This document shows, piece after piece, positions 8,570-17,348 of a DNA stretch of 64,000 bases. The number at the start of each line of letters is the position of its first letter. Within the stretch, counting starts at the first letter, position 1. The notes below the pieces were generated by a model. That model was not told the origin of the DNA. It saw only the letters and a program-made list of their open reading frames with translations, and ran no database searches. A program made the position numbers and the translations under genes. The stretch is from Bartonella sp. HY038. Lineage in GTDB: Bacteria > Pseudomonadota > Alphaproteobacteria > Rhizobiales > Rhizobiaceae. Location: positions 1,488,001 through 1,552,000 of the forward strand of contig NZ_CP059725.1 of assembly GCF_014117425.1 (NCBI RefSeq), in the 5' to 3' direction.

Positions 8570-9163
8570 TTGCTTCATTTAGGCGCGAAAAGTAAAGTGT
8601 TACATTCAAGAAAAAAACCATTCAATCTACGCTCTATGATGCGTGGGCGTAAGCCGTCTGACTTTATCATTATTTTTTTGGTTATCATATGCTTGGCTCT
8701 GCTAAAAAACTTTAACAATGAACAAGACACTTCCATAACTGAAACAGCTAATGCCAATGTAATTTCAGGTTTTGCGCATATTAGTGATGGTGATTCTATT
8801 CGTATAAATGGTGAAAGAATAAGATTGCTTGGAATAGATGCACCTGAGCTTGCCCAATATTGCACAAAAGGACAAGAAAAATATGCCTGTGGTGAATTAT
8901 CAAAACAACATTTAATAAAAATGATTAATGGACGTAAAGTTTCTTGTAAATGGATAGAGCGAGACAAATATAAACGCATTTTAGGACAGTGCATGGTTGA
9001 AAATATCGATATTAGTCGCCAAATGGTAGAAGATGGTTGGGCAGTCAGCTATTCAAGTTACCCCAAAGAAGAGCGTTTTGCCAAAAACAACAAACTTGGC
9101 ATGTGGGTATGGCAAGTGCAACGCCCCAACCAATGGCGCAAAGAAAACCCACGCAAAAATTAA
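8570..9163 (+). CDS. Staphylococcal-nuclease-like thermonuclease, membrane-anchored or secreted
   Basis: SNase-fold nuclease. After a basic N-terminus there is a hydrophobic segment FIIIFLVIICLALL (about 32-45), likely an anchor or signal peptide. The catalytic core follows: HISDGDSIRINGERIRLLGIDAPELA with the Asp, Arg and Glu positions of the family, then a second Arg in ERDKYKRILGQC. Cys residues in the core may pair in the periplasm. Start is uncertain: the longest frame opens with TTG at 8570, but ATG codons at 8636 and 8639 would keep the membrane segment. Confidence 0.82.
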   Translation: MLHLGAKSKVLHSRKKPFNLRSMMRGRKPSDFIIIFLVIICLALLKNFNNEQDTSITETANANVISGFAHISDGDSIRINGERIRLLGIDAPELAQYCTKGQEKYACGELSKQHLIKMINGRKVSCKWIERDKYKRILGQCMVENIDISRQMVEDGWAVSYSSYPKEERFAKNNKLGMWVWQVQRPNQWRKENPRKN

Positions 9164-9178
9164 ATATCGAGATTGGCA

Positions 9179-9850
9179 ATGCAGGATAGCCTTAGGATAA
9201 ACACGGATGGTAATATTAAACAACAATTGGCCGCGCTTGATAAAAAAATTAAAAGCTGCCGAATTTGTCTTGATTGCCCTAAATATCTCCCTGCCCTAAC
9301 CATTGAGCCACGACCAATCTGCATAAGTTCAGATAAAGCGCAGATTGCCGTTGCAGGACAAGCCCCTGGTTTAAAAGTTTTTGAAACTGGCATTCCATTT
9401 AATGATGCATCTGGAAATCGCCTACGGCAATGGCTTGATGTGTCACCGCAATATTTTTACAATAAAGATAATTTTGCCATTATACCAATGGGATTTTGCT
9501 TCCCTGGCTACGATAATAAAGGTTCGGATCTTCCACCGCGTAAAGAATGTCAACAGCAATGGCACGCGCAATTATTTAGCCTTATGCCACAAATTAAAGT
9601 GGTTTTAGCCATCGGCCAATATGCCCAAAAATGGCATATTAAACAGGGATTAGGTAAAAACCTTACCGAAACTGTTAGTAACTGGCGTGATATTTTAAGA
9701 ATAAAGCAACCAATGGGCTATCACGTTTTTCCACTGCCACATCCATCATGGCGCAATACATCTTGGATTAAAAAAAATCCTTGGTTTAGTGATGAATTGC
9801 TACCAATCTTACGAAAAATCATTAAGAATAAAAATGGCAATCTGTTATAA
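9179..9850 (+). CDS. Uracil-DNA glycosylase family protein
   Basis: DNA-repair glycosylase-fold protein of about 223 residues. Motif 1 is AVAGQAPGLKVFETGIPF (near residue 58) and motif 2 is PHPSWRNTSW near residue 182, matching the GQ(A/D)PG and HPS motifs of the uracil-DNA glycosylase superfamily. An N-terminal C-x2-C-x2-C-type cluster (CRICLDCPKYL) is present, but I do not see the full four-Cys pattern needed to claim an iron-sulfur cluster. The ATG at 9179 is preferred over a TTG two codons earlier. Substrate range is unknown. Confidence 0.8.
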   Translation: MQDSLRINTDGNIKQQLAALDKKIKSCRICLDCPKYLPALTIEPRPICISSDKAQIAVAGQAPGLKVFETGIPFNDASGNRLRQWLDVSPQYFYNKDNFAIIPMGFCFPGYDNKGSDLPPRKECQQQWHAQLFSLMPQIKVVLAIGQYAQKWHIKQGLGKNLTETVSNWRDILRIKQPMGYHVFPLPHPSWRNTSWIKKNPWFSDELLPILRKIIKNKNGNLL

Positions 9851-9863
9851 GATTATTGCTATA

Positions 9864-10139
9864 TTATTGTTTTAGAACTGATGATATTTGGTGATAAATA
9901 TCCATCTTGGCAATGGATTTCTCACCATCATCTGTAACTATATAGATGTTATTATCATCTTCACCCAACAGCCAGTAATCGCCGCTTCCATTATTCATGA
10001 TAATTGGCTTAAATTTAAAAATTGATGATTGCTCAGGTATATGATAACCTTTATCAATTAGTATAAAATATGCATTAGATAAAATATTTTCGCTACATAT
10101 ATATAAAATCAATAATAATATAATTATATTCTTCCACAT
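9864..10139 (-). CDS. Small secreted or anchored protein, unknown
   Basis: 91-residue protein that I do not recognise. It opens with a hydrophobic segment (IIILLLILYICS, about 4-16) like a signal peptide or anchor; the rest is a small polar domain rich in short predicted strands (SGDYWLLGEDDNNIYIVTDDGEKS). AGAGG lies about 5 bases before the ATG, which supports translation. It is convergent with the glycosylase gene and divergent from the Cys-rich small gene at 10225. Very AT-rich. Confidence 0.55.
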   Translation of the reverse strand: MWKNIIILLLILYICSENILSNAYFILIDKGYHIPEQSSIFKFKPIIMNNGSGDYWLLGEDDNNIYIVTDDGEKSIAKMDIYHQISSVLKQ

Positions 10140-10224
10140 TTCAGACCTCTATATTAAAATTGGATTTAATGCTTATTTTACTTATTTAAGATGATTTTTT
10201 AGTAAAAATTGGATTTTATTCAAT

Positions 10225-10464
10225 ATGCGCCAAAAATATTATCTACAACTTATAAAGATTGGTGTAAAAGATAGCCCACAAGCACCAGTTGGTCATGATA
10301 TTTATTATAAATGTCTTCATTGCGAGGGATTAATATTGTCATCGGTTTTTGATGATGTCTCTTGCAATTGTGGAAGGGTTTCCATTGATTTTTGTCTTCA
10401 TCGTCTTACAATAGTAGATAAAAAGAAATTTGCAGTTGTGCGTAAGATTTCAATAAAAAAATAG
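10225..10464 (+). CDS. Small Cys-rich protein, possible zinc ribbon, unknown
   Basis: 79-residue protein not assigned to a family. A C-x2-C pair (CLHC, about residues 33-36) and a C-x-C pair (CNC, about 51-53) plus a nearby Cys-Leu-His suggest a small metal-binding ribbon. It is followed by a basic tail. No clear ribosome-binding site is seen. Together with the divergent gene at 9864-10139 it forms an AT-rich pair of orphan genes between housekeeping genes. Confidence 0.5.
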   Translation: MRQKYYLQLIKIGVKDSPQAPVGHDIYYKCLHCEGLILSSVFDDVSCNCGRVSIDFCLHRLTIVDKKKFAVVRKISIKK

Positions 10465-10649
10465 ACTAAGCCCATAAGAATATAAACTTCGCCCACGACA
10501 CGAGCTTAGTAAAAACTTTAAAAATCTAAATTGAGATTGGATTAGAGCGTTAAAGTGCCTGCTTTGCCACGTTTTTTTGTGGAAGCCAATTTTAGACTTC
10601 ATCTGCGACACATTAAAGCGGGCTGATTTACCAAGTGACAAAACCAAAA

Positions 10650-10688
10650 TGAAAGCACCTTTGATGAATAATCACCAAGGTGCTTTTG
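10650..10688 (-). terminator. Stem-loop downstream of cobT
   Basis: Arms AAAGCACCTT (10652-10661) and AAGGTGCTTT (10677-10686) are exact complements around a 15-nt loop, about 30 bases beyond the cobT stop. On the minus strand the hairpin runs into TTTCATTTTGG, a modest U-rich tail. Confidence 0.6.
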
Positions 10689-10715
10689 TCAATTACCCTG
10701 CTAAAGCAATTATTT

Positions 10716-11753
10716 TTAAGCGTCAAATTGTGGAGCAGCCTTCTTATCAATGCCAGCTTGCTCAAATGTTGCCATTTGGCTATGGCAAAGGGTTGCTGCT
10801 TTAACAACACCTGCCGCTAAAGCTGCACCTGTCCCCTCACCCAAATGCATACCAAGGTCAAGAATCGGTTTTTTACCTATAATTTCTAATAGTTTTTTAT
10901 GCCCAGGTTCGCTTGATAATTGACCAACCAAACAATGATCAAGAGCAGCCGGTAAACAACGATAAAGAACCGCCGCTGCCGCAGTTACGACATAACCATC
11001 TAGGATAACGGGAATTTTTTCCATTCGCGCGGCAAGGATCGCACCAACAATTGCCGCAAATTCACGCCCACCTAAGCGGCGCAATACCTCGAATGGATCT
11101 TCCAAATGGCCTTCATTACGCGCAACTGCCTTACGAACAGCTTCAACCTTACGGGTAAAATAATCACCAGTGGAGCCAGTGCCCGGCCCTACCCATTCCT
11201 CAACATCTCCGCCAAACAAACCACAAGAAAGTGCAGCCGCAACGGTTGTATTGCCAATCCCCATTTCGCCAATGCACAAAAGATCAGTGCCACCAGCAAT
11301 TGATTCCATACCAAAGGCCATGGTCGCAGCGCAGCCGCGTACATCCATAGCAGCGTCTTTGGTAATATTCATAGTTGGATAATCAAGGGCAAGATCATAA
11401 ATCTTAAGACCTAAATCATTGGTGATGCAAATCTGATTAATAGCGGCACCGCCAGCGGCGAAGTTATCAACCATTTGGCGTGTAACACTTTGTGGAAATG
11501 GTGTTACATTTTCTTCCACTACACCGTGATTGCCTGCAAAAACAGCAACCAATGGACGAGTAATCACTGGTTTGTCTTGACCACGCCAACCTGCAAGCCA
11601 AATGGCAATATCTTCCAAGCGGCCAAGCGAACCGACGGGCTTAGTTAATTGTTGCTGACGCAGACGCGCTTGCGCCATAGATTCTTGATTTTGTTCTGGA
11701 AGATTGTGCAAAAGCGCACGAAAATCGTCAAAGGGGCTTGCCATATTGCTCAC
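10716..11753 (-). CDS. cobT: Nicotinate-nucleotide-dimethylbenzimidazole phosphoribosyltransferase
   Basis: Makes alpha-ribazole phosphate, the lower-ligand precursor of cobalamin, from nicotinate mononucleotide and dimethylbenzimidazole. 345 residues with family signatures AVFAGNHGVVEENVTPFPQSVT near residue 69, LCIGEMGIGNTTVAAAL near 159, and the C-terminal GMHLGEGTGAALAAG, which holds the catalytic glutamate. The start is a GTG with AGGA about 7 bases upstream; an ATG three codons later is possible. Divergent from cobS over 97 bp. Confidence 0.95.
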   Translation of the reverse strand: MSNMASPFDDFRALLHNLPEQNQESMAQARLRQQQLTKPVGSLGRLEDIAIWLAGWRGQDKPVITRPLVAVFAGNHGVVEENVTPFPQSVTRQMVDNFAAGGAAINQICITNDLGLKIYDLALDYPTMNITKDAAMDVRGCAATMAFGMESIAGGTDLLCIGEMGIGNTTVAAALSCGLFGGDVEEWVGPGTGSTGDYFTRKVEAVRKAVARNEGHLEDPFEVLRRLGGREFAAIVGAILAARMEKIPVILDGYVVTAAAAVLYRCLPAALDHCLVGQLSSEPGHKKLLEIIGKKPILDLGMHLGEGTGAALAAGVVKAATLCHSQMATFEQAGIDKKAAPQFDA

Positions 11754-11850
11754 GAGAATATCCTGCTAGACTTTTAATTGTTATAAATGTGAATCTCTTT
11801 GCGTTGGTTTATACGCTGTTCAAATTGATTTTTCAAAGGATCTTACTATC

Positions 11851-12627
11851 TTGTTGGCGATTATTGCATCAATATGTCGAAGTTTAGGCTTCCTGACCCG
11901 TTTGCCAATTAATAAAAGATGGTATGATCGCTCTTATTTGCCAAGTGATGACGCTGCAAGCTTTCCAATTGCAGGTTTTCTCATTGGCCTGTTTGGTGCT
12001 GCATTTTTTTTAATTGCGATATTTTTAAACTTAGGAAATCTAGTTGCAGCAATTATCAGCATTATTGCCATTATATTTTTAACTGGGGCCCTTCATGAAG
12101 ATGGCTTAAGCGATACTTTTGATGGTTTTTTTGCGCCCAAGAACCGCGATCAGCGCCTTGAAATCATGAAAGATTCACGTATTGGGGTTTTTGGCGCTTT
12201 GTCGCTTATTTTGTCTATTTTATTAAAGATAGCCTTATTAAATAATCTTTCAACGCAATTTAGCGTAAGCTGTGCAATAATTGCGTTGATTGGTGCAGAA
12301 ACAATCAGCCGCGCTGCCATGATATGGCTTTGGTATCATTCTCCTTTTGCCCGTTCAAATGGTGTGGCTGTTGCGGCCGGTGCACCAACGCAAATAATGA
12401 TACGTAATGGATTATTGATTAGTGCATTTTTACTATTTTTGTTAATCGTTCCTTTTTTTGGTCTTATACACTTTATTATAGCGGTCTTACTGACAATGTT
12501 TGCTGCATTTTTATTTATGCGCCTTTGCCAGAATAAAATTGATGGAATTACTGGCGATTGCCTTGGTGCATTACAACAAATATCCGTATTGGCCTTTTTA
12601 ATTGGTGTTTCAATAAGTTATATATAA
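11851..12627 (+). CDS. cobS: Adenosylcobinamide-GDP ribazoletransferase (cobalamin synthase)
   Basis: Integral membrane enzyme that joins adenosylcobinamide-GDP and alpha-ribazole in the last steps of cobalamin synthesis. 258 residues with about six or seven membrane helices and the conserved GALHEDGLSDTFDGFFAPKNRDQRLEIMKDSRIG stretch (about 78-111), whose acidic residues bind metal. No ATG lies near the start; TTG at 11851 follows AAAGGA at 11837-11842. Divergent from cobT, which supplies its substrate after dephosphorylation. Confidence 0.93.
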   Translation: MLAIIASICRSLGFLTRLPINKRWYDRSYLPSDDAASFPIAGFLIGLFGAAFFLIAIFLNLGNLVAAIISIIAIIFLTGALHEDGLSDTFDGFFAPKNRDQRLEIMKDSRIGVFGALSLILSILLKIALLNNLSTQFSVSCAIIALIGAETISRAAMIWLWYHSPFARSNGVAVAAGAPTQIMIRNGLLISAFLLFLLIVPFFGLIHFIIAVLLTMFAAFLFMRLCQNKIDGITGDCLGALQQISVLAFLIGVSISYI

Positions 12628-13148
12628 AAAGAAATAAAAATATTGTACATAATCTGCTCATACCATTCATATTAATTGTGCTAATTTTTAATTTCGCAAA
12701 AGGAATTTTTTATCCCATTTTATCCAAGAGAAACATGAAATTAAAAGGCAACTTAAAATATTTTGCGACGTCTATTTATGCCGGAGGTAAAAGTTAAGTC
12801 CTTAATGTTTTGAAAAATAGCGAAAGAATTTTAATTTTTTTCTTGATTTACGATATCACTACTATATTATAGATATATCAGAAAGAAAAAATCATTTAAA
12901 TTGTTAATTGTACATGGAAGAACACCAAAATTTAGACGGCTATTTGATTCATTAATACAATAGGTTATTTTTTTAAAAGGCTTTGTGTTTTTTATCTATG
13001 CTTACAAGCTGGGGAGCTGAGCGGTGACGATAAAACAAGGTGTTTTTTTAAAATAGTTGATAGTCGTTTTCCAGTCTCAAAGCAAAATGGCACCAGTTTT
13101 TCTGGATGTTGTTTGTTTAAAAACTACAAATGAAATGGGAGTAAACGA
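12628..13148. other. Non-coding stretch ahead of the transporter and hydroxyproline locus
   Basis: About 520 bp with no convincing gene. It holds a candidate promoter and operator at 12843-12881 and then a leader of roughly 265 nt before the substrate-binding protein gene. An AT-only hairpin (AAAACA/TGTTTT, about 13031-13046) followed by a T run lies in the leader, too weak to call a terminator. Confidence 0.45.
12843..12881 (+). promoter_or_regulatory. Candidate promoter with GATATATC operator
   Basis: TTGATT (12843-12848), 16-bp spacer, TATTAT (12865-12870), then GATATATCAG at 12872-12881. The same GATATATC core follows the -10 box of the promoter beside the gntR-type gene (21139-21146). 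Inferred to drive the ABC-transporter gene under the local regulator. Confidence 0.35.
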
Positions 13149-13961
13149 ATGAAACACAAACTATATACTGCTGGTTTAGCTGCATCGCTATTAGTATCAT
13201 CCGCATTAATGGCTTCAGCTGATAAGCTAGATGATATTATTAGTTCAGGCACCTTGCGCTGTGCTGTTACGCTTGACTTTCCTCCGATGGGGTCACGTGA
13301 TGATAAAAATACACCAATTGGCTTTGATGTTGATTATTGCGGAGATTTGGCTAAAGCCCTCGGTGTAAAAGTTGAAATCGTTGAAACACCGTTTCCAGAT
13401 CGCGTTCCTGCATTGATGTCAGACCGCGCTGATGTAGTTATTGCCTCAACATCTGATACTCTTGAACGGGCGAAAGTTGTTGGTTTTTCAGTTCCTTATA
13501 TGGTCAACCGCATGGTTATTTTGACGCGCGAGGAAACTGGAATTAATACTTATGAGGATCTTAAAGGCCGTAAGCTTGGAAATACTGCAAGCACCTTTGA
13601 AGAAGGTATGATGAAAGCCGATATCGAAAAATGGGGCGGTGGCGCTTACAGTGCCTATCAGTCGCAAAACGATACTATCCTTGCTGTAGCTCAAGGTCAC
13701 ATTGAAGCAAGTGTATTAACCGAAAGCACGGCGCAGCAGGCTATTAAAACAGGAAATTACCCAAACCTAGTCATTAAGGGGGTAGCGCCTTATGTTCCTG
13801 ATTATTATGGCATAGCAACAAAACGCCAAGAATATGGTCTTATTAATTATCTAAATCTTTTTGTCCATCAACAAGTTCGTACAGGCCGCTATCAAGAACT
13901 TTACACAAAATGGTTTAATGGCGATGCCCCATCTTTAATCGTTGAAAAGACCTATCGCTAA
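13149..13961 (+). CDS. ABC transporter substrate-binding protein, amino-acid type (family 3)
   Basis: Periplasmic solute receptor. A Sec signal peptide ends near residue 24 (LLVSSALMASA), then comes the family-3 fold: DDIISSGTLRCAVTLDFPPMG, NTPIGFDVDYCGDLAKALG, and the hinge and ligand segments VVIASTSDTLERAKVVGFSVPY and LKGRKLGNTASTFEE. 270 residues, usual length. AATGGGAG lies upstream of the ATG. The permeases and ATPase follow after the aconitase X gene, so one importer is encoded around the catabolic enzyme. Hydroxyproline as ligand is inferred only from neighbours. Confidence 0.9.
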   Translation: MKHKLYTAGLAASLLVSSALMASADKLDDIISSGTLRCAVTLDFPPMGSRDDKNTPIGFDVDYCGDLAKALGVKVEIVETPFPDRVPALMSDRADVVIASTSDTLERAKVVGFSVPYMVNRMVILTREETGINTYEDLKGRKLGNTASTFEEGMMKADIEKWGGGAYSAYQSQNDTILAVAQGHIEASVLTESTAQQAIKTGNYPNLVIKGVAPYVPDYYGIATKRQEYGLINYLNLFVHQQVRTGRYQELYTKWFNGDAPSLIVEKTYR

Positions 13962-14002
13962 CATATCATTGATGAAAAATGACTAAATAACAATAAAGCC
14001 AG

Positions 14003-14036
14003 TATATATGACTAATCATTTAATTGGTCATATATA
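14003..14036. other. Imperfect 14-bp inverted repeat
   Basis: Arms TATATATGACTAAT (14003-14016) and ATTGGTCATATATA (14023-14036) match at 13 of 14 positions around a 6-nt loop. It lies 42 bases after the substrate-binding protein gene. There is no U-run, so it may be a processing or stabilising hairpin, or a protein site. Confidence 0.5.
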
Positions 14037-14250
14037 ATTATTATGTCTAAAAAAGATAGCTTTATTTAATACGTCTCTCATTCAATGCTACCTTAATTCC
14101 AAGCTAATCTTATCCCTCTGATTTCAAATAATAATTAGAGGGATAGTGCAAATTATATTCTACCTAATCTTGTTCTAATTATGTGATAAATGCTTTTGCT
14201 GCTTAATTAAATATAGCTGATAAGCAAGATAATTTTTATTGGAGTGAATT

Positions 14251-16008
14251 TTGGGACCTAAAAATAGGCAACCAGATAATGGGAAAATAGAATTTAATAC
14301 AGATTATCATATGGGCGGCGATGTCGTTGGTGATTTGATTTTTGCAAATGAGGCACTAAGTTTCTGGGGCGGTGTATCGCCTGAAACTGGCGAGGTGATT
14401 GATAGACATCATCCTTTAAGTGGTCATGTATTAACAGGCAAAATTCTTGCAATACCTGGTGGGCGTGGTTCTTGTACAGGTAGTGCTGTGATGCTTGAAC
14501 TTCTATTAAAAGGAACAGCCCCAAGTGGTCTTATTTTAGCCCAGAGAGATGAAATTCTTATTCTAGGCGTGATGATTGCTAAAATGTTTTTTGATATTTC
14601 AATGCCCGTTGCGGTGATAGGAGTTGAGGATTTTAAGCAGTTAGAGAATTTTTCTCATAGTGCAATCATGAATGACTTTGTTCTTGCCGCTCATCATGAA
14701 ATTGACCGCTCATTAATTGCTCCGCAAATAGAAAATTCTAAAATGCAAATAAGCTTAAGCAATCAAGACCAAAAACTGCTTGCTGGCGATTTTGGAAAAG
14801 CAAAATCAATGGCAATGATGGTTATTTGCAAAATGGCCGAGTTGCAAAATGCACAAGAATTAATTGATGTAACTCAAGTACATATTGATGGTTGCATTTA
14901 TACTGGTGAGGGCGGATATCGTTTTGCTAAAATGTTACGCGATGCAGGTGGTAAAGTCGCCGTTCCAACATCAATGAATTCTATCTCACTTGATATGAAG
15001 CGTTGGCAAATGCAAGGTGTCAATGAAAAAGAGGCCAAAAACTCAAGCGCACTTGCAAGCGCCTATACCGATATGGGTGCAAAACCTACCTATACATGTG
15101 CGCCTTATCTACTTCCAACGGCTCCTCAATTGGGAGATAATATAGGTTGGGCAGAATCCAATGCCGTGGTTTTTGCCAATAGCGTCCTAGGCGCTCACAC
15201 ACAAAAATATCCAGATTTCTTAGATGCATGCATCGCGATAGCCGGTAGAGCCCCTAAGGCTGGCTGCCATTTAGATATTGGTCGTATTCCAACTTTACTT
15301 ATAAATGTGGAAAAGACAGACAATATTGATGATGCTTTTTACCCTCTCCTTGGTTATACTATTGGTGATGTCGTAGGCCATCAAATCCCCCTTATATGCG
15401 GCTTGGAACAATATCAACCAACACGTGATAATCTGAAAGCGTTAAGTGCCGCATTTGCAACCACTTCAGGAGCACCAATGTTCCATATTGAGGGAATTAC
15501 GCCAGAAGCAAAAGACAATCCTCAATGGAAAAAGATAATAAACAAAACCATAAATCTTAATAAATTTGATTTGGTTAAAAATTGGCAATCATTAAATGGC
15601 TTCAGTCCAGATGAGATTGATCTTATTGCACTCGGTAATCCACATTTTTCATTTGAAGAAGCACAATGCTTAGCAAGTTTGGTCGCGGGCAAACAAAAGA
15701 ACCCTTTAGTTGATTTTATGGTGACTATGGGCCGCGATGTTTTTGCCAACCTTAAAAAAAGTGAATCTTATAACGTACTTCGATCATTCAACATAAATTT
15801 TGTCAATGATACCTGTTGGTGCATGATCACAAAGCCTGTGATTGGTAAAAATGTTCAAACTATTATGACAAATTCAGGAAAATACGCTCACTATGGTGAA
15901 GGTCTTACTGGTTGCAAAATGCGTTTTGGCAGTCTTGCAGATTGTGTAGAAGCGGCAATTTATGGAAAAATTTCAAAAAAACTACCCAACTGGTTGGGTA
16001 ATAATTAA
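14251..16008 (+). CDS. Aconitase X, probable cis-3-hydroxy-L-proline dehydratase
   Basis: Aconitase-superfamily enzyme of the AcnX type. Known bacterial AcnX proteins dehydrate cis-3-hydroxy-L-proline to pyrroline-2-carboxylate. Here the small (DUF126) and large (DUF521) parts are one 585-residue chain: small domain about 20-140 with PLSGHVLTGKILAIPGGRGSCTGS, large domain from about 170 with QVHIDGCIYTGEGGYRFA, GGKVAVPTSMNSISLDM, YTCAPYLLP and GWAESNAVVFANSVLGA. Starts at TTG 14251 after GGAGTG. It sits between the receptor and permease genes of an amino-acid importer. Family is firm; the substrate is inferred from family and context. Confidence 0.87.
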   Translation: MGPKNRQPDNGKIEFNTDYHMGGDVVGDLIFANEALSFWGGVSPETGEVIDRHHPLSGHVLTGKILAIPGGRGSCTGSAVMLELLLKGTAPSGLILAQRDEILILGVMIAKMFFDISMPVAVIGVEDFKQLENFSHSAIMNDFVLAAHHEIDRSLIAPQIENSKMQISLSNQDQKLLAGDFGKAKSMAMMVICKMAELQNAQELIDVTQVHIDGCIYTGEGGYRFAKMLRDAGGKVAVPTSMNSISLDMKRWQMQGVNEKEAKNSSALASAYTDMGAKPTYTCAPYLLPTAPQLGDNIGWAESNAVVFANSVLGAHTQKYPDFLDACIAIAGRAPKAGCHLDIGRIPTLLINVEKTDNIDDAFYPLLGYTIGDVVGHQIPLICGLEQYQPTRDNLKALSAAFATTSGAPMFHIEGITPEAKDNPQWKKIINKTINLNKFDLVKNWQSLNGFSPDEIDLIALGNPHFSFEEAQCLASLVAGKQKNPLVDFMVTMGRDVFANLKKSESYNVLRSFNINFVNDTCWCMITKPVIGKNVQTIMTNSGKYAHYGEGLTGCKMRFGSLADCVEAAIYGKISKKLPNWLGNN

Positions 16009-16022
16009 CTTCAGAGGTGAAT

Positions 16023-16688
16023 ATGTTCAATTATACATTTCAATGGAGGGTTGTTTGGCAAAATCTCGATAAATTGTTAGAAGGTGCATGGGTTAGCCTT
16101 TACACTGCAGCAATTAGCGTAATTTTAGCTATTATTCTCGCCTTGATACTACTGGTGTTCCGCCGTTCCAATAATATTTTTCTTACAAGTTTCGCGTCAT
16201 GTTGGATATCTATTGCGCGTAATACTCCAGCGCTTTTACAAGTTTATTTTATCTATTTCGGCCTTGGCGCTTATGGTATTTTTTTGGGGTCATGGCTTAC
16301 ATTGCTCGTTGGTATTACTTTTAACAGTGCGGGCTATTTGGCCGAAAATTTCCGTGGCGGCATGCAAGCTGTGCCAGAAACCCAAACCCGCGCGGCACGC
16401 TCATTAGGCATGAGCGCTTATCAAGCCTTTACATTGGTTGTTGTTCCGCAATTGTTGCGCGTAATTTATTACCCACTCACCAACCAGATGATATGGACGC
16501 TATTAATGACATCTCTTGGCGTAATTGTTGGTCTTGATTCAGATCTGATGGCGATAACCAAAGGTATTGCAGATCAAACCTATCGCACTTTTGAAATCTT
16601 TTTTGCAGCAGCCATTATCTATTATATTTTGAGCAAGATCCTGCTGCTCGCAGCACGCCTCTGCGCTCATAAAATATTGCGCTATTAA
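16023..16688 (+). CDS. Amino-acid ABC transporter permease (HisM/GlnP type)
   Basis: Inner-membrane permease subunit, about 221 residues, with an N-terminal helix, the EAA-loop motif NFRGGMQAVPETQTRAARSLGMSAYQAF (about 117-144) and several hydrophobic spans. The ATG at 16023 is preferred to a GTG two codons earlier because AGAGG lies 6 bases upstream. Follows aconitase X by 14 nt and precedes a second permease by 12 nt, so one transcript is likely. Polar amino-acid uptake is the family role. Confidence 0.92.
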   Translation: MFNYTFQWRVVWQNLDKLLEGAWVSLYTAAISVILAIILALILLVFRRSNNIFLTSFASCWISIARNTPALLQVYFIYFGLGAYGIFLGSWLTLLVGITFNSAGYLAENFRGGMQAVPETQTRAARSLGMSAYQAFTLVVVPQLLRVIYYPLTNQMIWTLLMTSLGVIVGLDSDLMAITKGIADQTYRTFEIFFAAAIIYYILSKILLLAARLCAHKILRY

Positions 16689-16700
16689 GGGAGTTAATTG

Positions 16701-17348
16701 ATGTTTTTTGGTAAATTATCATGGAATGATATTCTCTATATGGCCAACGGCGCTTTGGTGACTATCGAACTTACTGCTCTTGCAATGCTTATTGGAACCA
16801 TAATTGGCGTATTCTGTGGGTTCTTACGTGCTGGTGCCCCCACCTTATCTGCGCCTTTATCGTGGTTTTTGGACATTACTCGTAGTGTACCATTGCTTAT
16901 TCAATTTGTGGTCTTTAACTCGTTCAAAAGTGTTATAGGCCTAAATTGGAGCGCATTTACAATTGCTTGTATTGTACTTGGACTTTACGCCGCATCTTAT
17001 TGTACTGAAATTGTGCGTAGTGGCGTTTTGGCTGTGCCTTCAAGTTTACGTAGAGCGAGCCGCTCCTTAGGGCTTAGTTGGTGGCAAGACATTATCTATA
17101 TTGTTTTACCTCTCGCAACGCGAATTTCGTTTCCTGGTTGGCTCAACCTTACACTGTCAGTCATGAAAGACACAGCTCTTGTCTTCTGGATTGGAATTGT
17201 AGAATTATTGCGGACTGCGCAACAGGTTAATGTTCGTTTAAATGAGCCATTGCTGATATTTTTTATTGCAGGTATTTTCTATTATATCATTAGTTGGGTT
17301 GTTTCCCGTATTGGCGCCCACTTTGAAAAGAAATGGGGTGCAGCATGA
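16701..17348 (+). CDS. Amino-acid ABC transporter permease, second subunit
   Basis: Second permease of the importer, about 215 residues. Recognised by ALVTIELTALAMLIGTIIGVF, DITRSVPLLIQFVVF and the EAA loop SGVLAVPSSLRRASRSLGLSWWQ (about 112-134). The ATG at 16701 follows AAGGGAG by about 7 bases. Its stop overlaps the start of the ATPase gene (ATGA), showing translational coupling. Confidence 0.92.
   Translation: MFFGKLSWNDILYMANGALVTIELTALAMLIGTIIGVFCGFLRAGAPTLSAPLSWFLDITRSVPLLIQFVVFNSFKSVIGLNWSAFTIACIVLGLYAASYCTEIVRSGVLAVPSSLRRASRSLGLSWWQDIIYIVLPLATRISFPGWLNLTLSVMKDTALVFWIGIVELLRTAQQVNVRLNEPLLIFFIAGIFYYIISWVVSRIGAHFEKKWGAA

Noticed and set aside
10577..10804. 75-codon plus-strand frame before cobT
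   Set aside because: It overlaps the cobT terminator and the cobT 3' end and shows no domain.
11754..11850. Riboswitch or shared operator between cobT and cobS
   Set aside because: Only 97 bp, with no B12-box and no clear palindrome.
12558..12797. 79-codon frame at the end of cobS
   Set aside because: The first part is a shadow of cobS; the rest is low-complexity AT-rich sequence with no start signal.
13025..13060. Terminator or attenuator in the transporter leader
   Set aside because: The stem is six A-T-rich pairs only; T-run alone is not enough.
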